Notes: generated by a model from the letters alone, not told the origin. Positions 24,704 to 33,764 are shown, counted from the first letter of the stretch. The stretch: DNA of 64,000 nt from Meiothermus sp. (GCF_026004115.1 NZ_BPIM01000001.1:496001-560000), one strand, 5' to 3'. Numbers and translations are program-made.

Positions 24704-25699
24704 TTATTTTTGCAGCTCCTTCAAGAATTGCCGCAGACTGCGCTCCGCCGTCGCCAACCAGTCCAGCACGGCCAGGCGCCGCCAGTGCTTGCGAAGGGGC
24801 TGGGCGGGAATGCCGCCGGCCCAGGTCTCGCCCGGAGGCACGTCTTTCGAAATCCCACTGCCGCCCGTTAGCCTGGCTCCTTTACCTATGCGCACATGGT
24901 CGGAGAGCACCACCCACCCGCCCATCAGCACGTCGTCCCCCACGACCGAGCTGCCACCAATCGCGCTACTACCCACCATCACCACACCTTTGCCAATTTG
25001 GACGTTGTGGCCAATATCGGTGAGGTCGCCGATTTTGCTGCGGGCCCCGATACGGGTCTCCCCTACCACGCTGCGCTGTACCACGCAGTTGGCCCCCAGC
25101 TCGACCCCATCCTCCAAGACCACCCGGCCGGTGTGGGGCAGCCGTTCTCCATTCTGAAACCCAAACCCCACCACCCCCAGGACAGAGCCTGCCCCAATTT
25201 TGCAATCCGCGCCAAGCCAGGTATTGCGGTAGAGGGTCACCCGGGGCTCGAGCACCGTCCGGGGGCCCACCTCCACCCCCTCGCCCACATAGCAGTACGG
25301 TGCAATTACCGCTCCCGCAGCCACTCGAGCTCCCCGGCACACCAGTACATACGCCCCAACCGAGGCGGTGGGGTCTACCTGAGCCCCGGCTTCGATGGTG
25401 GCGCTGGGGTGAACCCCCACACCAGCCCAGGTTTCGCGCTCATCAAAAAGGGCCAGAATCCGCGACCAGGCTTGATGTACCGCCGGCACACGAATCCGAC
25501 TGATGGTATCTGGGCAAGGGCTGGTTTCGTCCAGTATTAAAGCTGCACCACTGGCCAGGGCAACCTCGAGATACCTCGCCTCGCGCACCACCACCAGCTC
25601 GCCCGGCCCGGCCCGGTCGGGGGCTGCCAGGCGCTCAATTTCGAGGTCGGGGCCCTCGAGGCGCCCTCCTATCTCCTGGGCAATTTCAGAAAGCAACAT
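24704..25699 (-). CDS. lpxD: UDP-3-O-acylglucosamine N-acyltransferase
   Basis: Adds the second, amide-linked 3-hydroxyacyl chain. The 331-residue protein has an N-terminal uridine-binding domain (about 1-95, with GPGELVVVRE), a long left-handed beta-helix (about 96-290), and a C-terminal helix (HWRRLAVLDWLATAERSLRQ). The catalytic His corresponds to H231 in LTDIGHNVQIG, and GAGSVLGVVGFGFQ (169-182) is the classic LpxD segment. As the first gene of the cluster it is preceded by a promoter 12 bp upstream of the ATG. Confidence 0.94.
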   Translation of the reverse strand: MLLSEIAQEIGGRLEGPDLEIERLAAPDRAGPGELVVVREARYLEVALASGAALILDETSPCPDTISRIRVPAVHQAWSRILALFDERETWAGVGVHPSATIEAGAQVDPTASVGAYVLVCRGARVAAGAVIAPYCYVGEGVEVGPRTVLEPRVTLYRNTWLGADCKIGAGSVLGVVGFGFQNGERLPHTGRVVLEDGVELGANCVVQRSVVGETRIGARSKIGDLTDIGHNVQIGKGVVMVGSSAIGGSSVVGDDVLMGGWVVLSDHVRIGKGARLTGGSGISKDVPPGETWAGGIPAQPLRKHWRRLAVLDWLATAERSLRQFLKELQK

Positions 25700-25711
25700 A
25701 GTTCAAGCAAA

Positions 25712-25741
25712 TCGATAGCCCTGGAGGGCATCTATGGCCAA
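25712..25741 (-). promoter_or_regulatory. Probable promoter of the lpx-type cluster
   Basis: Minus strand: TTGGCC (25741-25736), an 18-bp spacer and TATCGA (25717-25712), with the lpxD ATG 12 bp further on, giving a very short leader. Confidence 0.55.
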
Positions 25742-25832
25742 TGATCCAAAGTCCGTAGTAAGTGATGAAAAGCCCTTAACCTTTTTGGCTTTCAACGCTA
25801 GGCGCTCGACCCCTCCGGCTTTCGACCCACCA

Positions 25833-26879
25833 TTACCGCTTTAGTACGTTGTCGGAAGTAACCAGGGCATCCCGCAACACGTGCAGCATGTCGAGGGCCC
25901 GGCCCGTGCCCAGCGCCACCGCTTCCACCGCATTTTCGGCCACCACCACCGGTACCCCCGTGGCCTCCTGAAGCAACAGGTCCAGGTTGCGCAGCAAGGC
26001 CCCCCCGCCGGTCAGCAAAATGCCCCGGTCGATGATATCGGCCACCAGTTCGGGGGGGGTGGTCTCGAGGACGCTCTTCACGCCCTGGACAATCTTTTCC
26101 AGGGGTTCCTTGAGGGCCTCTACCACATCGTCGGTGGTCACTTCGATGCTCTTGGGCAGGCCCGAAATCAGGTCGCGACCACGGACTTCGGCCACCGCAC
26201 CCTGATCACCAGGCGTACGCTTGGCGGCGCCAATTTTGATCTTGAGCTCTTCCGCCGTGCGTTCTCCGATCAGCAAGTTGTACTTATTACGGATGTAGCG
26301 AATGATGGACTCGTCGAACTCGTTACCGGCAATCCGCAGACTGGTGGCGCGCACAATGCCGCCCAGCGAAATCACCGCAATATCGCTGGATCCCCCCCCA
26401 ATATCCACCACCATGCTGCCGGTCGGTTCAGCAATCTTGATACCAGCCCCGATGGCCGCCGCCAGGGGTTCGTCGATCAGGTAGGCCCGCTTAGCACCGG
26501 CTTCCACAATTGCTTGCACCACCGCCCGACGCTCGACCTCGGTTACGCCGGAAGGCACGCCCACCATCACCTGTGGTCTGAAAAAACGCAGGGGGGGCAG
26601 AACCTTTTTGATAAAGAGGGTGAGCATCCGCTCAGTTAGGGTATAGTCAGCAATTACACCATCCTTGAGCGGGCGGGCCGCCACGATGTTGCCAGGCGTG
26701 CGCCCCAGCATCCGGTAGGCTTCGGCCCCCACTGCCTTGACCTCTTTGGTGTCACTTACCATAGCAATAACCGAAGGTTCGCGCAGTACAATTCCTTTAC
26801 CACGCACATAAATCAGCACCGAGGCGGTGCCCAGATCAATACCCACATCCTCGCCGCGAAACGAAAACATCCCAGCCAT
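25833..26879 (-). CDS. mreB: MreB rod-shape actin homologue
   Basis: Forms filaments under the inner membrane that guide cell-wall synthesis in rod-shaped cells. The 348-residue length is normal. The actin-fold nucleotide motifs are intact: phosphate 1 VGIDLGTASVLIYV (about 12-25), connect 1 AAIGAGIKIAEPTGSMVVDIG (the final part, SMVVDIGGGSSDIAV, is phosphate 2), adenosine ILLTGGGALLRNLD and connect 2 (about 287-330). The start ATG sits 8 bp after a TACAAT -10, so the mRNA has little or no leader. No mreC or mreD follows; the spacer to lpxD is 133 bp and shows no gene. Confidence 0.97.
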   Translation of the reverse strand: MAGMFSFRGEDVGIDLGTASVLIYVRGKGIVLREPSVIAMVSDTKEVKAVGAEAYRMLGRTPGNIVAARPLKDGVIADYTLTERMLTLFIKKVLPPLRFFRPQVMVGVPSGVTEVERRAVVQAIVEAGAKRAYLIDEPLAAAIGAGIKIAEPTGSMVVDIGGGSSDIAVISLGGIVRATSLRIAGNEFDESIIRYIRNKYNLLIGERTAEELKIKIGAAKRTPGDQGAVAEVRGRDLISGLPKSIEVTTDDVVEALKEPLEKIVQGVKSVLETTPPELVADIIDRGILLTGGGALLRNLDLLLQEATGVPVVVAENAVEAVALGTGRALDMLHVLRDALVTSDNVLKR

Positions 26880-26887
26880 AGCGCTTC

Positions 26888-26915
26888 ATTGTACAGGTTT
26901 GCATTAGAAGCGCAA
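26888..26915 (-). promoter_or_regulatory. Promoter of mreB with near-leaderless spacing
   Basis: Minus strand: TTGCGC (26915-26910), a 16-bp spacer and TACAAT (26893-26888), then 8 bp to the ATG. Confidence 0.7.
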
Positions 26916-27147
26916 AACACAGCGTCTTGCCGCTAAAGCGGTTCTGGGAAGGAACCCAGCAATCTCCTGGTGCAAAAGACTGTACAGAAGTAATTTTTAC
27001 CACCAGGATTAGCAGCAAAGATAGAGGGAGCCGCGATAGTTGAACAACCCGTTACCACAAGCCAGGTGCCAAAGACATATCAATCTGCAACAAGATCCGC
27101 CCAACCGAAGTAGTGTTGCTGATAGGTATTTGTGGCCTCGAGCCTCA

Positions 27148-27708
27148 TCATGGCAAGTCTTCTGGATAGTTGGCATTAATAAACAAATACCGCCCAAAAC
27201 GATCTTCTAGCTCGGTCTTGTCCAGCGCCACATGGGGTATGCTCTGTAAAAGGGCCTGCATCTTGAGCTCTCCCGCCCCCAACCTGCGCAACACCTCGGG
27301 CTCGAGGGACCTGTGGTACAGCGATCCAAGCGGCTCAAAAAAACCACGCTCGACAGCCACCACAGCCAGGCTTCCGGGCTTTATTTGCGCCAACATAAAA
27401 TCCCAAAAGCCTGCGTTGAAAAAAGGCTGATCACAGGCTGCAACCGCCACCCAGTCGTGTTTGGCGTGAGCTAGCGCAGCATGAAGCCCGGATAGGGTAT
27501 CGCCACCCCGCCGAAGATCCTGGTATACCGTCCCAAAGCCAGGGTAGGGGCGGTTGGCCACCACAAAGACCTCCGACGCCCCGCTCATCGACTCCAGCAC
27601 CCATCCGATCAGGGGCTTACCTCGGTACACATACATAGCCTTATCCTGCCCAAATCGGCTGGAAAGCCCTCCCGCCAACACTGCCCCGCTCCAGGTCGCT
27701 GGTTTCAT
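27148..27708 (-). CDS. mobA: Molybdenum cofactor guanylyltransferase
   Basis: Converts molybdopterin cofactor to the guanine dinucleotide form used by DMSO-reductase-family enzymes. Of 186 residues, the GTP-binding loop GAVLAGGLSSRFGQDKA (8-24) and the second motif AACDQPFF (about 93-100) are clear, with GGDTLSGLHAAL (about 67-78) also typical. The window encodes two enzymes that need this cofactor, the TtrA/PsrA-type protein and AioA, although both lie some 17-30 kb away. A 10-bp perfect palindrome CCTGTACAGG (27728-27737) sits 20 bp upstream of the start. The spacer back to mreB (268 bp) has no recognisable gene. Confidence 0.93.
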   Translation of the reverse strand: MKPATWSGAVLAGGLSSRFGQDKAMYVYRGKPLIGWVLESMSGASEVFVVANRPYPGFGTVYQDLRRGGDTLSGLHAALAHAKHDWVAVAACDQPFFNAGFWDFMLAQIKPGSLAVVAVERGFFEPLGSLYHRSLEPEVLRRLGAGELKMQALLQSIPHVALDKTELEDRFGRYLFINANYPEDLP

Positions 27709-27876
27709 CTTGCTATCATCATAATGTCCTGTACAGGCTGACCCGCCGATCTGGCTAACATCTCAATAATTAACCCACACCTACCACCAGTATTTGCTGG
27801 GGGCCCACATACTCAAGCCCAAAACGTCACGCCTCTCAGCGCGGCACAGCACCAATCTAACCGCATGCCCTCGCTC

Positions 27877-28026
27877 AGTATGTCAACGGTACTCGCTGAA
27901 GCGCTGACATTCTCATGACATACTTGGCCGACTGTTATGGTTGGGGTTCAGAATACCCCTACCCGGCTTGAAAAGGCCTAGTAACTATGCGTTTGACAAG
28001 GCCTTGACGCACACCAGCCATACTCT
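27877..28026 (+). promoter_or_regulatory. Candidate Pho-type control region of pstS
   Basis: The 336-bp spacer upstream of pstS has no gene but holds ordered signals. AGTATGTCA (27877-27885) and TGACATACT (27916-27924) form a perfect 9-bp inverted repeat. TGACAT is repeated at 27905 and 27916, an 11-bp step. TTGAC is repeated at 27993 and 28004, again an 11-bp step, followed 11 bp later by TACTCT (28021-28026) as a -10. Eleven-bp direct repeats in place of a -35 are how PhoB/PhoP sites look in other bacteria. GGAGG (28032-28036) is the pstS ribosome site. The first 160 bp of the spacer show nothing else apart from the CCTGTACAGG palindrome near mobA. Confidence 0.55.
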
Positions 28027-28044
28027 AGGTCGGAGGTAGCAAGA

Positions 28045-29016
28045 ATGAAGAAAGTCCTCGTTGCAGCTTTAGCCCTGTTTAGCCTGGCCCAAGCCCAGCA
28101 GATCCGCGCCGATGGATCTTCCACGGTGTATCCGATTACCCAATCGGTAGCCGAAGAGTTCAACATCGTGCGGCCCGACGTAAAGGTCACGGTAGCCTTT
28201 TCGGGCACCGGAGGTGGTTTCAAAAAGTTCTGCGTGGGCGAGACCGACCTGCAAAACGCTAGCCGCCCCATCACCAAGTCCGAAATGGATGAATGCCGTA
28301 AAAACGGTATTGAGTACATCGAACTTCCGGTGGCTTTCGACGGCCTGACCGTGGTAGTAAACCCTCAGAATACCTGGGCGCAGTGCCTGACGGTTGCCGA
28401 GCTGAAGAAAATCTGGGAGCCCGACTCCAAAATTTCCTTCTGGAACCAGGTACGCCCCAACTTCCCGGTGCGCCAGCTTGTCCTGTACGGCGCGGGCACC
28501 GACTCCGGTACCTTCGACTACTTTACTGAAGCGATCAACGGAAAGGCCAAAGCCATCCGTAAGGACTTCTTCCCATCCGAAGACGACAACGTGCTGGTAC
28601 GCGGGGTCGAGGGCAACGTTAATGCCATGGGCTTCTTTGGCTACGCCTACTACGTAGAAGAAAAGGGCAAGCTCAAAGCGCTGGCCATCGACAACGGCAA
28701 GGGCTGCGTTGCGCCTACCGAAGCCACCATCAACAACGGCACCTATGCGCCTCTTTCGCGGCCCTTGTTCATCTACGTGAACCTCAAAAGCCTCAACGAA
28801 AAGCGCTCTCTACAGGATTTTGTAAACTTCATGCTGACCAATAGCCGGGCCCGCACCGCTATTCGCAAGACCGGCTATGTGCTCCTGCCCGATGAAGCCT
28901 ATCGCATTGGTAAGGTGCTGGTAGACAAGCGGGTCAAAGGTTCGGTTTTTAGCGGTATTGAACCTGGCACCCCCCTGGTTGAAATCATGAAGAAGCTCGA
29001 GGCTGAGGCCAAGTAA
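28045..29016 (+). CDS. pstS: Phosphate-binding protein
   Basis: Periplasmic phosphate receptor of the high-affinity Pst system. It is 323 residues long with a Sec signal ([19 protein letters not shown]) and the PstS phosphate-site segments [18 protein letters not shown] (about 22-39), [17 protein letters not shown] (about 53-69), and [16 protein letters not shown] (about 152-167), with Ser, Gly-Thr-Gly and Ser-Gly-Thr in the usual places. GGAGG lies 8 bp before the ATG. It is the first gene of pstSCAB and is followed by an internal hairpin terminator, which should give more PstS than permease. Confidence 0.96.
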   Translation: MKKVLVAALALFSLAQAQQIRADGSSTVYPITQSVAEEFNIVRPDVKVTVAFSGTGGGFKKFCVGETDLQNASRPITKSEMDECRKNGIEYIELPVAFDGLTVVVNPQNTWAQCLTVAELKKIWEPDSKISFWNQVRPNFPVRQLVLYGAGTDSGTFDYFTEAINGKAKAIRKDFFPSEDDNVLVRGVEGNVNAMGFFGYAYYVEEKGKLKALAIDNGKGCVAPTEATINNGTYAPLSRPLFIYVNLKSLNEKRSLQDFVNFMLTNSRARTAIRKTGYVLLPDEAYRIGKVLVDKRVKGSVFSGIEPGTPLVEIMKKLEAEAK

Positions 29017-29024
29017 TCGAACCA

Positions 29025-29060
29025 ACCCTGCCCTCCCGGTGGAGGGCAGGGTATTATTTT
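29025..29060 (+). terminator. Intra-operon attenuator after pstS
   Basis: A perfect 12-bp stem ACCCTGCCCTCC / GGAGGGCAGGGT (29025-29036, 29041-29052) with a 4-nt loop, then ATTATTTT. It lies 8 bp after pstS and 27 bp before pstC, so it likely ends most transcripts while letting some through. Confidence 0.85.
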
Positions 29061-29086
29061 GAAAGTTAAAAGAGTAGAAGACTTGT

Positions 29087-30007
29087 ATGAACACATCCAC
29101 TTCAACTACATGGGCTTCCAAAAAGCCGGGCCGAAGCCCTGGGGAACGGCTGGTCGAGGCTATACTCTTTGCAACTTCGCTGGTTTCAGTGCTCACCACC
29201 GCCGCAGTGATAGTGGTGCTTTTTAGCGAGACGTTTCAATTTTTTCTTCGCATACCCCTAACCGAGTTTTTGTTTGCCCCGGAGTGGACCCCGCTTTTTG
29301 CCGAGCCCCGATATGGCATTGGTGCATTGCTGGCCGGCACTTTTTTATTCACAGCCATCGGTCTAGTGATTGCCATTCCGCTGGGTCTGCTCACGGCTGC
29401 CTATCTTGCCGAATACGCCCCCCATGAGCAAAGCATCAGGGTCAAAGGGATCATGGAACTGCTCGAGGGCGTACCCACAGTGGTTTTTGGCTACTTTGCC
29501 CTGCTGTTCTTAACGCCCATACTGCAAAACCTTATTCCCGGCCTAAACCTCTTCAATCCTATTTCGGCCGGGTTGGTTTTGGGTTTTGCAATTTTGCCCT
29601 ATATCTCCAACGTAGCTTCCGACGCCATGATGGCTGTACCGCGCAGCCTGCGGGAAGCCGCTTATGCGCTGGGCGCAACCAAGTTTGAAGTGGTCACCAA
29701 GGTGGTTTTTCCTGCCGCTGTTTCGGGCATTGTGGCAGCCATCATCCTGGCTACCAGTCGGGCCGTCGGTGAAACCATGATTGCGGCCATTGCGGCTGGG
29801 CAGCGCCCCATCCTTACCCTGGATCCACGCGAGACCATTGCCACCATGACCTCTTACATCGTGCAGGCCGCCACCGGCGACCAGCCGGCAGGTTCTCTGG
29901 CCTCGCGCGCCCTTTTCTCCGTAGGGGCCACCCTTTTCCTGCTCACACTGGGCTTCAACATACTCGCCCAACGCATTGTAGAGCGCTACCGCGAGAGGTA
30001 CGAATAA
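29087..30007 (+). CDS. pstC: Phosphate ABC transporter permease PstC
   Basis: One of the two membrane channel subunits. It has 306 residues and six membrane helices, the first at about 25-50. The binding-protein-dependent permease motif is [20 protein letters not shown] (about 188-207), contacting PstB. FGYFALLFLTPILQN and ETMIAAIAAGQRP are PstC-like. Its stop overlaps the pstA ATG by one base (TAATG). No strong ribosome site precedes ATG 29087; translation may rely on the upstream AAAAGAG. Confidence 0.94.
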   Translation: MNTSTSTTWASKKPGRSPGERLVEAILFATSLVSVLTTAAVIVVLFSETFQFFLRIPLTEFLFAPEWTPLFAEPRYGIGALLAGTFLFTAIGLVIAIPLGLLTAAYLAEYAPHEQSIRVKGIMELLEGVPTVVFGYFALLFLTPILQNLIPGLNLFNPISAGLVLGFAILPYISNVASDAMMAVPRSLREAAYALGATKFEVVTKVVFPAAVSGIVAAIILATSRAVGETMIAAIAAGQRPILTLDPRETIATMTSYIVQAATGDQPAGSLASRALFSVGATLFLLTLGFNILAQRIVERYRERYE

Positions 30008-31224
30008 TGCAACGAGGCCTTATTCAAGATTCGTCGCAAAATCCGCAGAAACAGCAGCGCGACCGCATCAATCGCGTCTTCGCTCGAGCCGTAGTCGTAC
30101 CCACCGTAATTGCTCTCGCTCTGATCGCGGTCTTGCTTCTCGATACGCTCTACGACACCGTCTCGGTTCAGGTCGTAGAGGTTACCGAAACAAGTGGTAA
30201 GAGCTTCGCACTTGGGCAAGCCCTGACCGCTGATCAGGTAATCCGGCTCGAGCTCGCTGCTCAAGGTAAATCCGAGGAAGAAATTGCTGCCTTCATGAGC
30301 GACCCTGATGAAATGCGGATTTTCCGCTTGCGCAACCGCGTTGAGTTGATGTGGGCAACCCAGGATGGCCCCATGCGTTGGGTAGTGAGCAGCCTGGACG
30401 ACATACGCATAAAAAACCTAAGCTTAATAGAGGGCTTACGCCAGTGGAACGAGCTCAAGCAGGGTTTGAAAGAAAACCAACAACTTCGGCTCAACCCCTG
30501 GCTCGACTACTCTTTTCTTACCCGTGACCCTTCTCGCAACCCTATCTCTGCTGGACTTCGCGTGGCGCTGTTCGGCACCATTTGGTTGCTCACCATGACC
30601 CTTTTGATAAGCATCCCCATTGGGGTAGGCACCGCCATTTACCTCGAGGAGTACGCACCCAAAAACCGCCTTACACGGTTTATCGAGGTCAACCTGCGCA
30701 ACCTGGCCGGTGTTCCGAGTATTGTGTTCGGGCTGTTGGGATTGGCGGTATTTGTTCGAGGCATGCAGCTTGGCCCAACCCTGATGGCGGCAGCCTTGAC
30801 CATGGCTTTGCTTATCATGCCCACCATTTCCATCGCAGCTCGGGAGGCCTTGAGGTCTGTTCCAGACTCTATGCGCTTGGCGGCATATGCGCTGGGCGCC
30901 ACCAAGTGGCAGATGATTTCAAAGGTCGTGCTTCCAGCGACCATTCCAGGTATGGCCACCGGGGTTATTCTGGCGGCCGCTCGAGCGATTGGAGAAGCTG
31001 CGCCTTTGCTAATGGTTGGTGCAGCCGCCTATGTGGCTTTCATACCTAGAGGGCCGTTTTCAGAGTATACGGTTCTCCCGGTGCAAATTTACCTCTGGAT
31101 CTCTGCCAACCTGAGTGAGTTTGCCAATACTGCAGCTGCCGGGATTGTGGTGTTGTTGCTTACGCTGGGCGGGCTATATGCCCTGGCCTTCTGGGTTCGA
31201 CGCAAGTATAGAGTGGAGTGGTAG
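30007..31224 (+). CDS. pstA: Phosphate ABC transporter permease PstA with extra periplasmic domain
   Basis: The second membrane channel subunit. The C-terminal 220 residues are typical PstA, with six helices less the first and the ATPase-contact loop [20 protein letters not shown] (about 296-315). The protein has 405 residues, about 110 more than usual. The excess is a roughly 130-residue hydrophilic segment (about 51-180) between helix 1 and helix 2, predicted to face the periplasm and rich in charged helices ([20 protein letters not shown], then [20 protein letters not shown]). Its role is unknown; contact with PstS is one possibility. Coupled to pstC at the start; pstB begins 2 bp after the stop. 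Confidence 0.93.
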   Translation: MQRGLIQDSSQNPQKQQRDRINRVFARAVVVPTVIALALIAVLLLDTLYDTVSVQVVEVTETSGKSFALGQALTADQVIRLELAAQGKSEEEIAAFMSDPDEMRIFRLRNRVELMWATQDGPMRWVVSSLDDIRIKNLSLIEGLRQWNELKQGLKENQQLRLNPWLDYSFLTRDPSRNPISAGLRVALFGTIWLLTMTLLISIPIGVGTAIYLEEYAPKNRLTRFIEVNLRNLAGVPSIVFGLLGLAVFVRGMQLGPTLMAAALTMALLIMPTISIAAREALRSVPDSMRLAAYALGATKWQMISKVVLPATIPGMATGVILAAARAIGEAAPLLMVGAAAYVAFIPRGPFSEYTVLPVQIYLWISANLSEFANTAAAGIVVLLLTLGGLYALAFWVRRKYRVEW

Positions 31225-31226
31225 AC

Positions 31227-32033
31227 ATGGTTCAGGAAGTTGCGATTGGTCACGAAACGGTACGGTGGGAGCCAGTGCCCGCCGAAGATGCGGTAGTTCA
31301 GGTGCAAAACCTCAACCTTTTTTACGGTAAGCACCAGGCCCTATACAATGTTTCTGTCAATTTTCCCCGCAACAAAATCACGGCAATCATCGGACCTTCC
31401 GGGTGCGGAAAGTCCACTTTATTGCGTTCTTTGAACCGCATGAACGACCTGGTGCCAGGTGTGCGCTTAGAGGGCAAAGTAATCTATGAAGGGGTCGATA
31501 TCTACAACACTCAGGTCGACCCTGTGGAAGTGCGACGGCACATTGGAATGGTCTTTCAAAAACCCAACCCGTTCCCAAAGACTATTTTCGAAAATGTGGT
31601 ATTCGGACTTCGTCTACAAGGTCAGAAAACAGGCCTGGACGAGGTTGCGCAAAGGGCTCTAGAGCGAGCCGCTCTTTGGGATGAGGTCAAAGACAAGCTT
31701 GGTGAGATCGCTCTGCGCCTATCCGGTGGACAACAACAACGTCTGTGCATTGCACGGGCCATTGCTACCGAGCCGCCTCTGCTTCTTTTGGATGAACCTA
31801 CCAGCGCCCTTGATCCCATCGCAACTGAGCGGATTGAGTCACTTTTGATTGAACTCAAGCAACATTACTCTCTGGTAATTGTTACACACAACATGCAGCA
31901 GGCCGCACGCATTGCAGATCGTACTGTTTTTATGCATCTAGGCGTGCTTATTGAAGAAGGCCCTACCAATCAAATGTTCACCAATCCCAGAGATAAGCGC
32001 ACCGAAGCCTACATCACCGGCCGTTTCGGGTAA
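31227..32033 (+). CDS. pstB: Phosphate ABC transporter ATPase PstB
   Basis: ATPase that drives phosphate import. It has 268 residues from ATG 31227; a GTG at 31218 inside pstA is possible, but GGAG 31215-31218 fits the ATG better. Walker [10 protein letters not shown] (56-64), the signature [14 protein letters not shown], Walker [13 protein letters not shown] and the H-loop [14 protein letters not shown] are complete, and the last is the specific PstB form. No phoU or pho two-component gene follows; the operon ends 53 bp before the convergent pth. Confidence 0.97.
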   Translation: MVQEVAIGHETVRWEPVPAEDAVVQVQNLNLFYGKHQALYNVSVNFPRNKITAIIGPSGCGKSTLLRSLNRMNDLVPGVRLEGKVIYEGVDIYNTQVDPVEVRRHIGMVFQKPNPFPKTIFENVVFGLRLQGQKTGLDEVAQRALERAALWDEVKDKLGEIALRLSGGQQQRLCIARAIATEPPLLLLDEPTSALDPIATERIESLLIELKQHYSLVIVTHNMQQAARIADRTVFMHLGVLIEEGPTNQMFTNPRDKRTEAYITGRFG

Positions 32034-32086
32034 GTCTTGAAATCTTGGGCTGACTTTCACAATTCTGTAAAAACTCGTCTTAGCGA

Positions 32087-32695
32087 TCAATTGGCTTGTT
32101 CAGACTCTGCTCGTTTGGGCGGTTCGGCCAGGTTGAGACCATTGAATTTCTTCTGGCAGGCATCTATGCCCTCGGTAGCCCAGGTCTGGGCTGCTTCGGC
32201 GGCGGTCTGGATGACCTTGTCCATCAGCAAGGCCAAATCGGGAGGAAAACCTGTTAGCACCCAGCTCGCACCCTCCTCGGGCGTAGGGGGCTTACCAATT
32301 CCGATACGCAGTCGATGAAAATCCCTAGTTCCCAAATGGGTTGAAATGGACTCCAGGCCGTAGTTCCCTGCGTTGCTCCCACCTACTTTGAAGCGCAGTC
32401 TTCCGGGTGGCAAATCCAGCTCGTCGTGGATCACCAGAATGCGCTCGGGTGGAACTTTGTAAAACCGGGCCAGAGGTGCCACAGCTTCCCCAGTAGCGTT
32501 ATAGAAAGTGGTGGGCTTGACCAGTAGACCTGAAACCTGCTCCCCGGAAGCCTTCAGAAACTCGATCTCAGCAATAAAGGCTTTGCCCTTGTGCCGAAAA
32601 TTCGAAGCAAGTCGGTCGAGCACCCAAAACCCCACATTGTGCTTGGTTCGAGCGTACTGCAAACCCGGGTTTCCCTGTCCAACAATCAGGAACAT
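32087..32695 (-). CDS. pth: Peptidyl-tRNA hydrolase
   Basis: Releases peptides from tRNAs dropped by the ribosome. ATG 32695 (MFLIVGQGNPGLQYARTKHN) gives 202 residues; a longer upstream frame exists but runs into the rplY end. The catalytic His20 region (ARTKHNVGFWVLD), Asn in GNPG, and Asp93 region (IHDELDLPPGRLRFKVGG) are intact. The loop that is GGHNGL in E. coli reads AGNYGL here, so the His113 and Asn114 equivalents are Asn and Tyr; this is a contact with the tRNA 3' end and may be lineage-specific. It follows rplY, the common rplY-pth pair, after a strong hairpin. Confidence 0.94.
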   Translation of the reverse strand: MFLIVGQGNPGLQYARTKHNVGFWVLDRLASNFRHKGKAFIAEIEFLKASGEQVSGLLVKPTTFYNATGEAVAPLARFYKVPPERILVIHDELDLPPGRLRFKVGGSNAGNYGLESISTHLGTRDFHRLRIGIGKPPTPEEGASWVLTGFPPDLALLMDKVIQTAAEAAQTWATEGIDACQKKFNGLNLAEPPKRAESEQAN

Positions 32696-32707
32696 GTCTA
32701 AAATGTC

Positions 32708-32746
32708 GAGGGCCGAAAGCCGGGAAAACCGCAGCTTTCGGCCCTC
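32708..32746 (-). other. Intercistronic hairpin between rplY and pth
   Basis: A perfect 13-bp stem GAGGGCCGAAAGC / GCTTTCGGCCCTC (32708-32720, 32734-32746) with a 13-nt loop. It ends 12 bp before the pth ATG and is followed only by a weak T stretch (CATTTTAG), so it could attenuate, protect the rplY mRNA end, or set pth translation. Confidence 0.75.
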
Positions 32747-32762
32747 CATAAGGGCAGGAGAG

Positions 32763-33383
32763 TTACTTCTCCTCTTCGGTCTTACCCTTCTTAATGACTT
32801 CGACTTCGGTGGGTGCGGCTGCGGCCTGGGCGGCCAGCTTTTCTGCATCTTCGGGCGGTACAATCGCCACAACGGTATCGCGGGGGTTCATGGCCAGCTT
32901 GACGCCTTGGGGTAGGGTTAGCTCGTCGGCATGGATGCTGTCGCCAATGCGCAAGTTGCTGACGTCAACCTCAATATAAGGCGGAATGGCCTTGGGCGAG
33001 ACCTTGAGCTGGATGTCGTTGTTGACAAGCTGGAGCACACCCCCTTCACGCACACCCTGTGCGGTACCGATAATCTTGACCGGAATCCACATCTGTACAG
33101 GTTCATCCGAGAGGGCGTAGAAGTCTACGTGGTCGGGGCGGCGACGGCGCTTATCCAGGTTAACCTGGCGCACCAGGGTATCTACAGTTTTACCGTTCTC
33201 GAGCTCGAGGGTAATCACGTGGTGGATGCCTGCGGCCATGAAGACCTTGTTAAACTCCTTGAGATCCACCGCCACTTTGTAGTTTTCTTGCCGATTGTAG
33301 ACCACACCGGGCAGTTTGCCGGCGTCGCGCAGTGCCGCAGGATTTTCATTCCCACGGCTTTGAGCTTTGATGCGGTATTCCAT
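32763..33383 (-). CDS. rplY: Ribosomal protein L25 (TL5/CTC type)
   Basis: 5S rRNA-binding protein of the large subunit; the long form is known as TL5 in Thermus. ATG 33383 with GGAGGAAGG just upstream gives 206 residues. The N-terminal L25 domain (about 1-90) has MEYRIKAQSRG, LPGVVYNRQ and VRQVNLDKRRRRPDHVDFYAL in pieces, and the C-terminal TL5 domain (about 91-185) follows with KIIGTAQGVREGGVLQL. The tail is Lys/Glu-rich. Co-transcribed with pth. Confidence 0.96.
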   Translation of the reverse strand: MEYRIKAQSRGNENPAALRDAGKLPGVVYNRQENYKVAVDLKEFNKVFMAAGIHHVITLELENGKTVDTLVRQVNLDKRRRRPDHVDFYALSDEPVQMWIPVKIIGTAQGVREGGVLQLVNNDIQLKVSPKAIPPYIEVDVSNLRIGDSIHADELTLPQGVKLAMNPRDTVVAIVPPEDAEKLAAQAAAAPTEVEVIKKGKTEEEK

Positions 33384-33764
33384 TGCCTTCCTCCGAAACT
33401 TTCCCTTGGCTGCACATTGGCCAGTCCAGGATTTTGCTTTGGTCACACCACAGCATTCGTGTGGGGGTCAAAACACAAGCCTTCAAAGTGTACCATAACC
33501 CCCGCTCATTAGAAAAGCCGGATTTGGGGTAGTTGTGCCGCCAGCAGTCGGGCTGTGGCCTGGTTCGGCGGGGCATGGCGGCTGCGTTTTAAGGCTTTTA
33601 GCAAGGCCGGGCTTTCTTGTAAAAACAGAATACAGCTTTTTATCAGTGATACGAGAGGCCCTGTCCAGGGGGTAGCAGCCCTACATTGCTGAGCAGAAAA
33701 TCAAGTTCTGAACGTTCTTAATAAATGAAATGGTCAAGCCGACTAGACAAAAGAGCAATTATGT
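33384..33764. other. Non-coding spacer between rplY and the ssb leader
   Basis: No credible gene is seen. On the minus strand, TGGTACACT (about 33495-33487) is an extended -10 that could drive rplY. The half nearer ssb is AT-rich. Confidence 0.5.
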
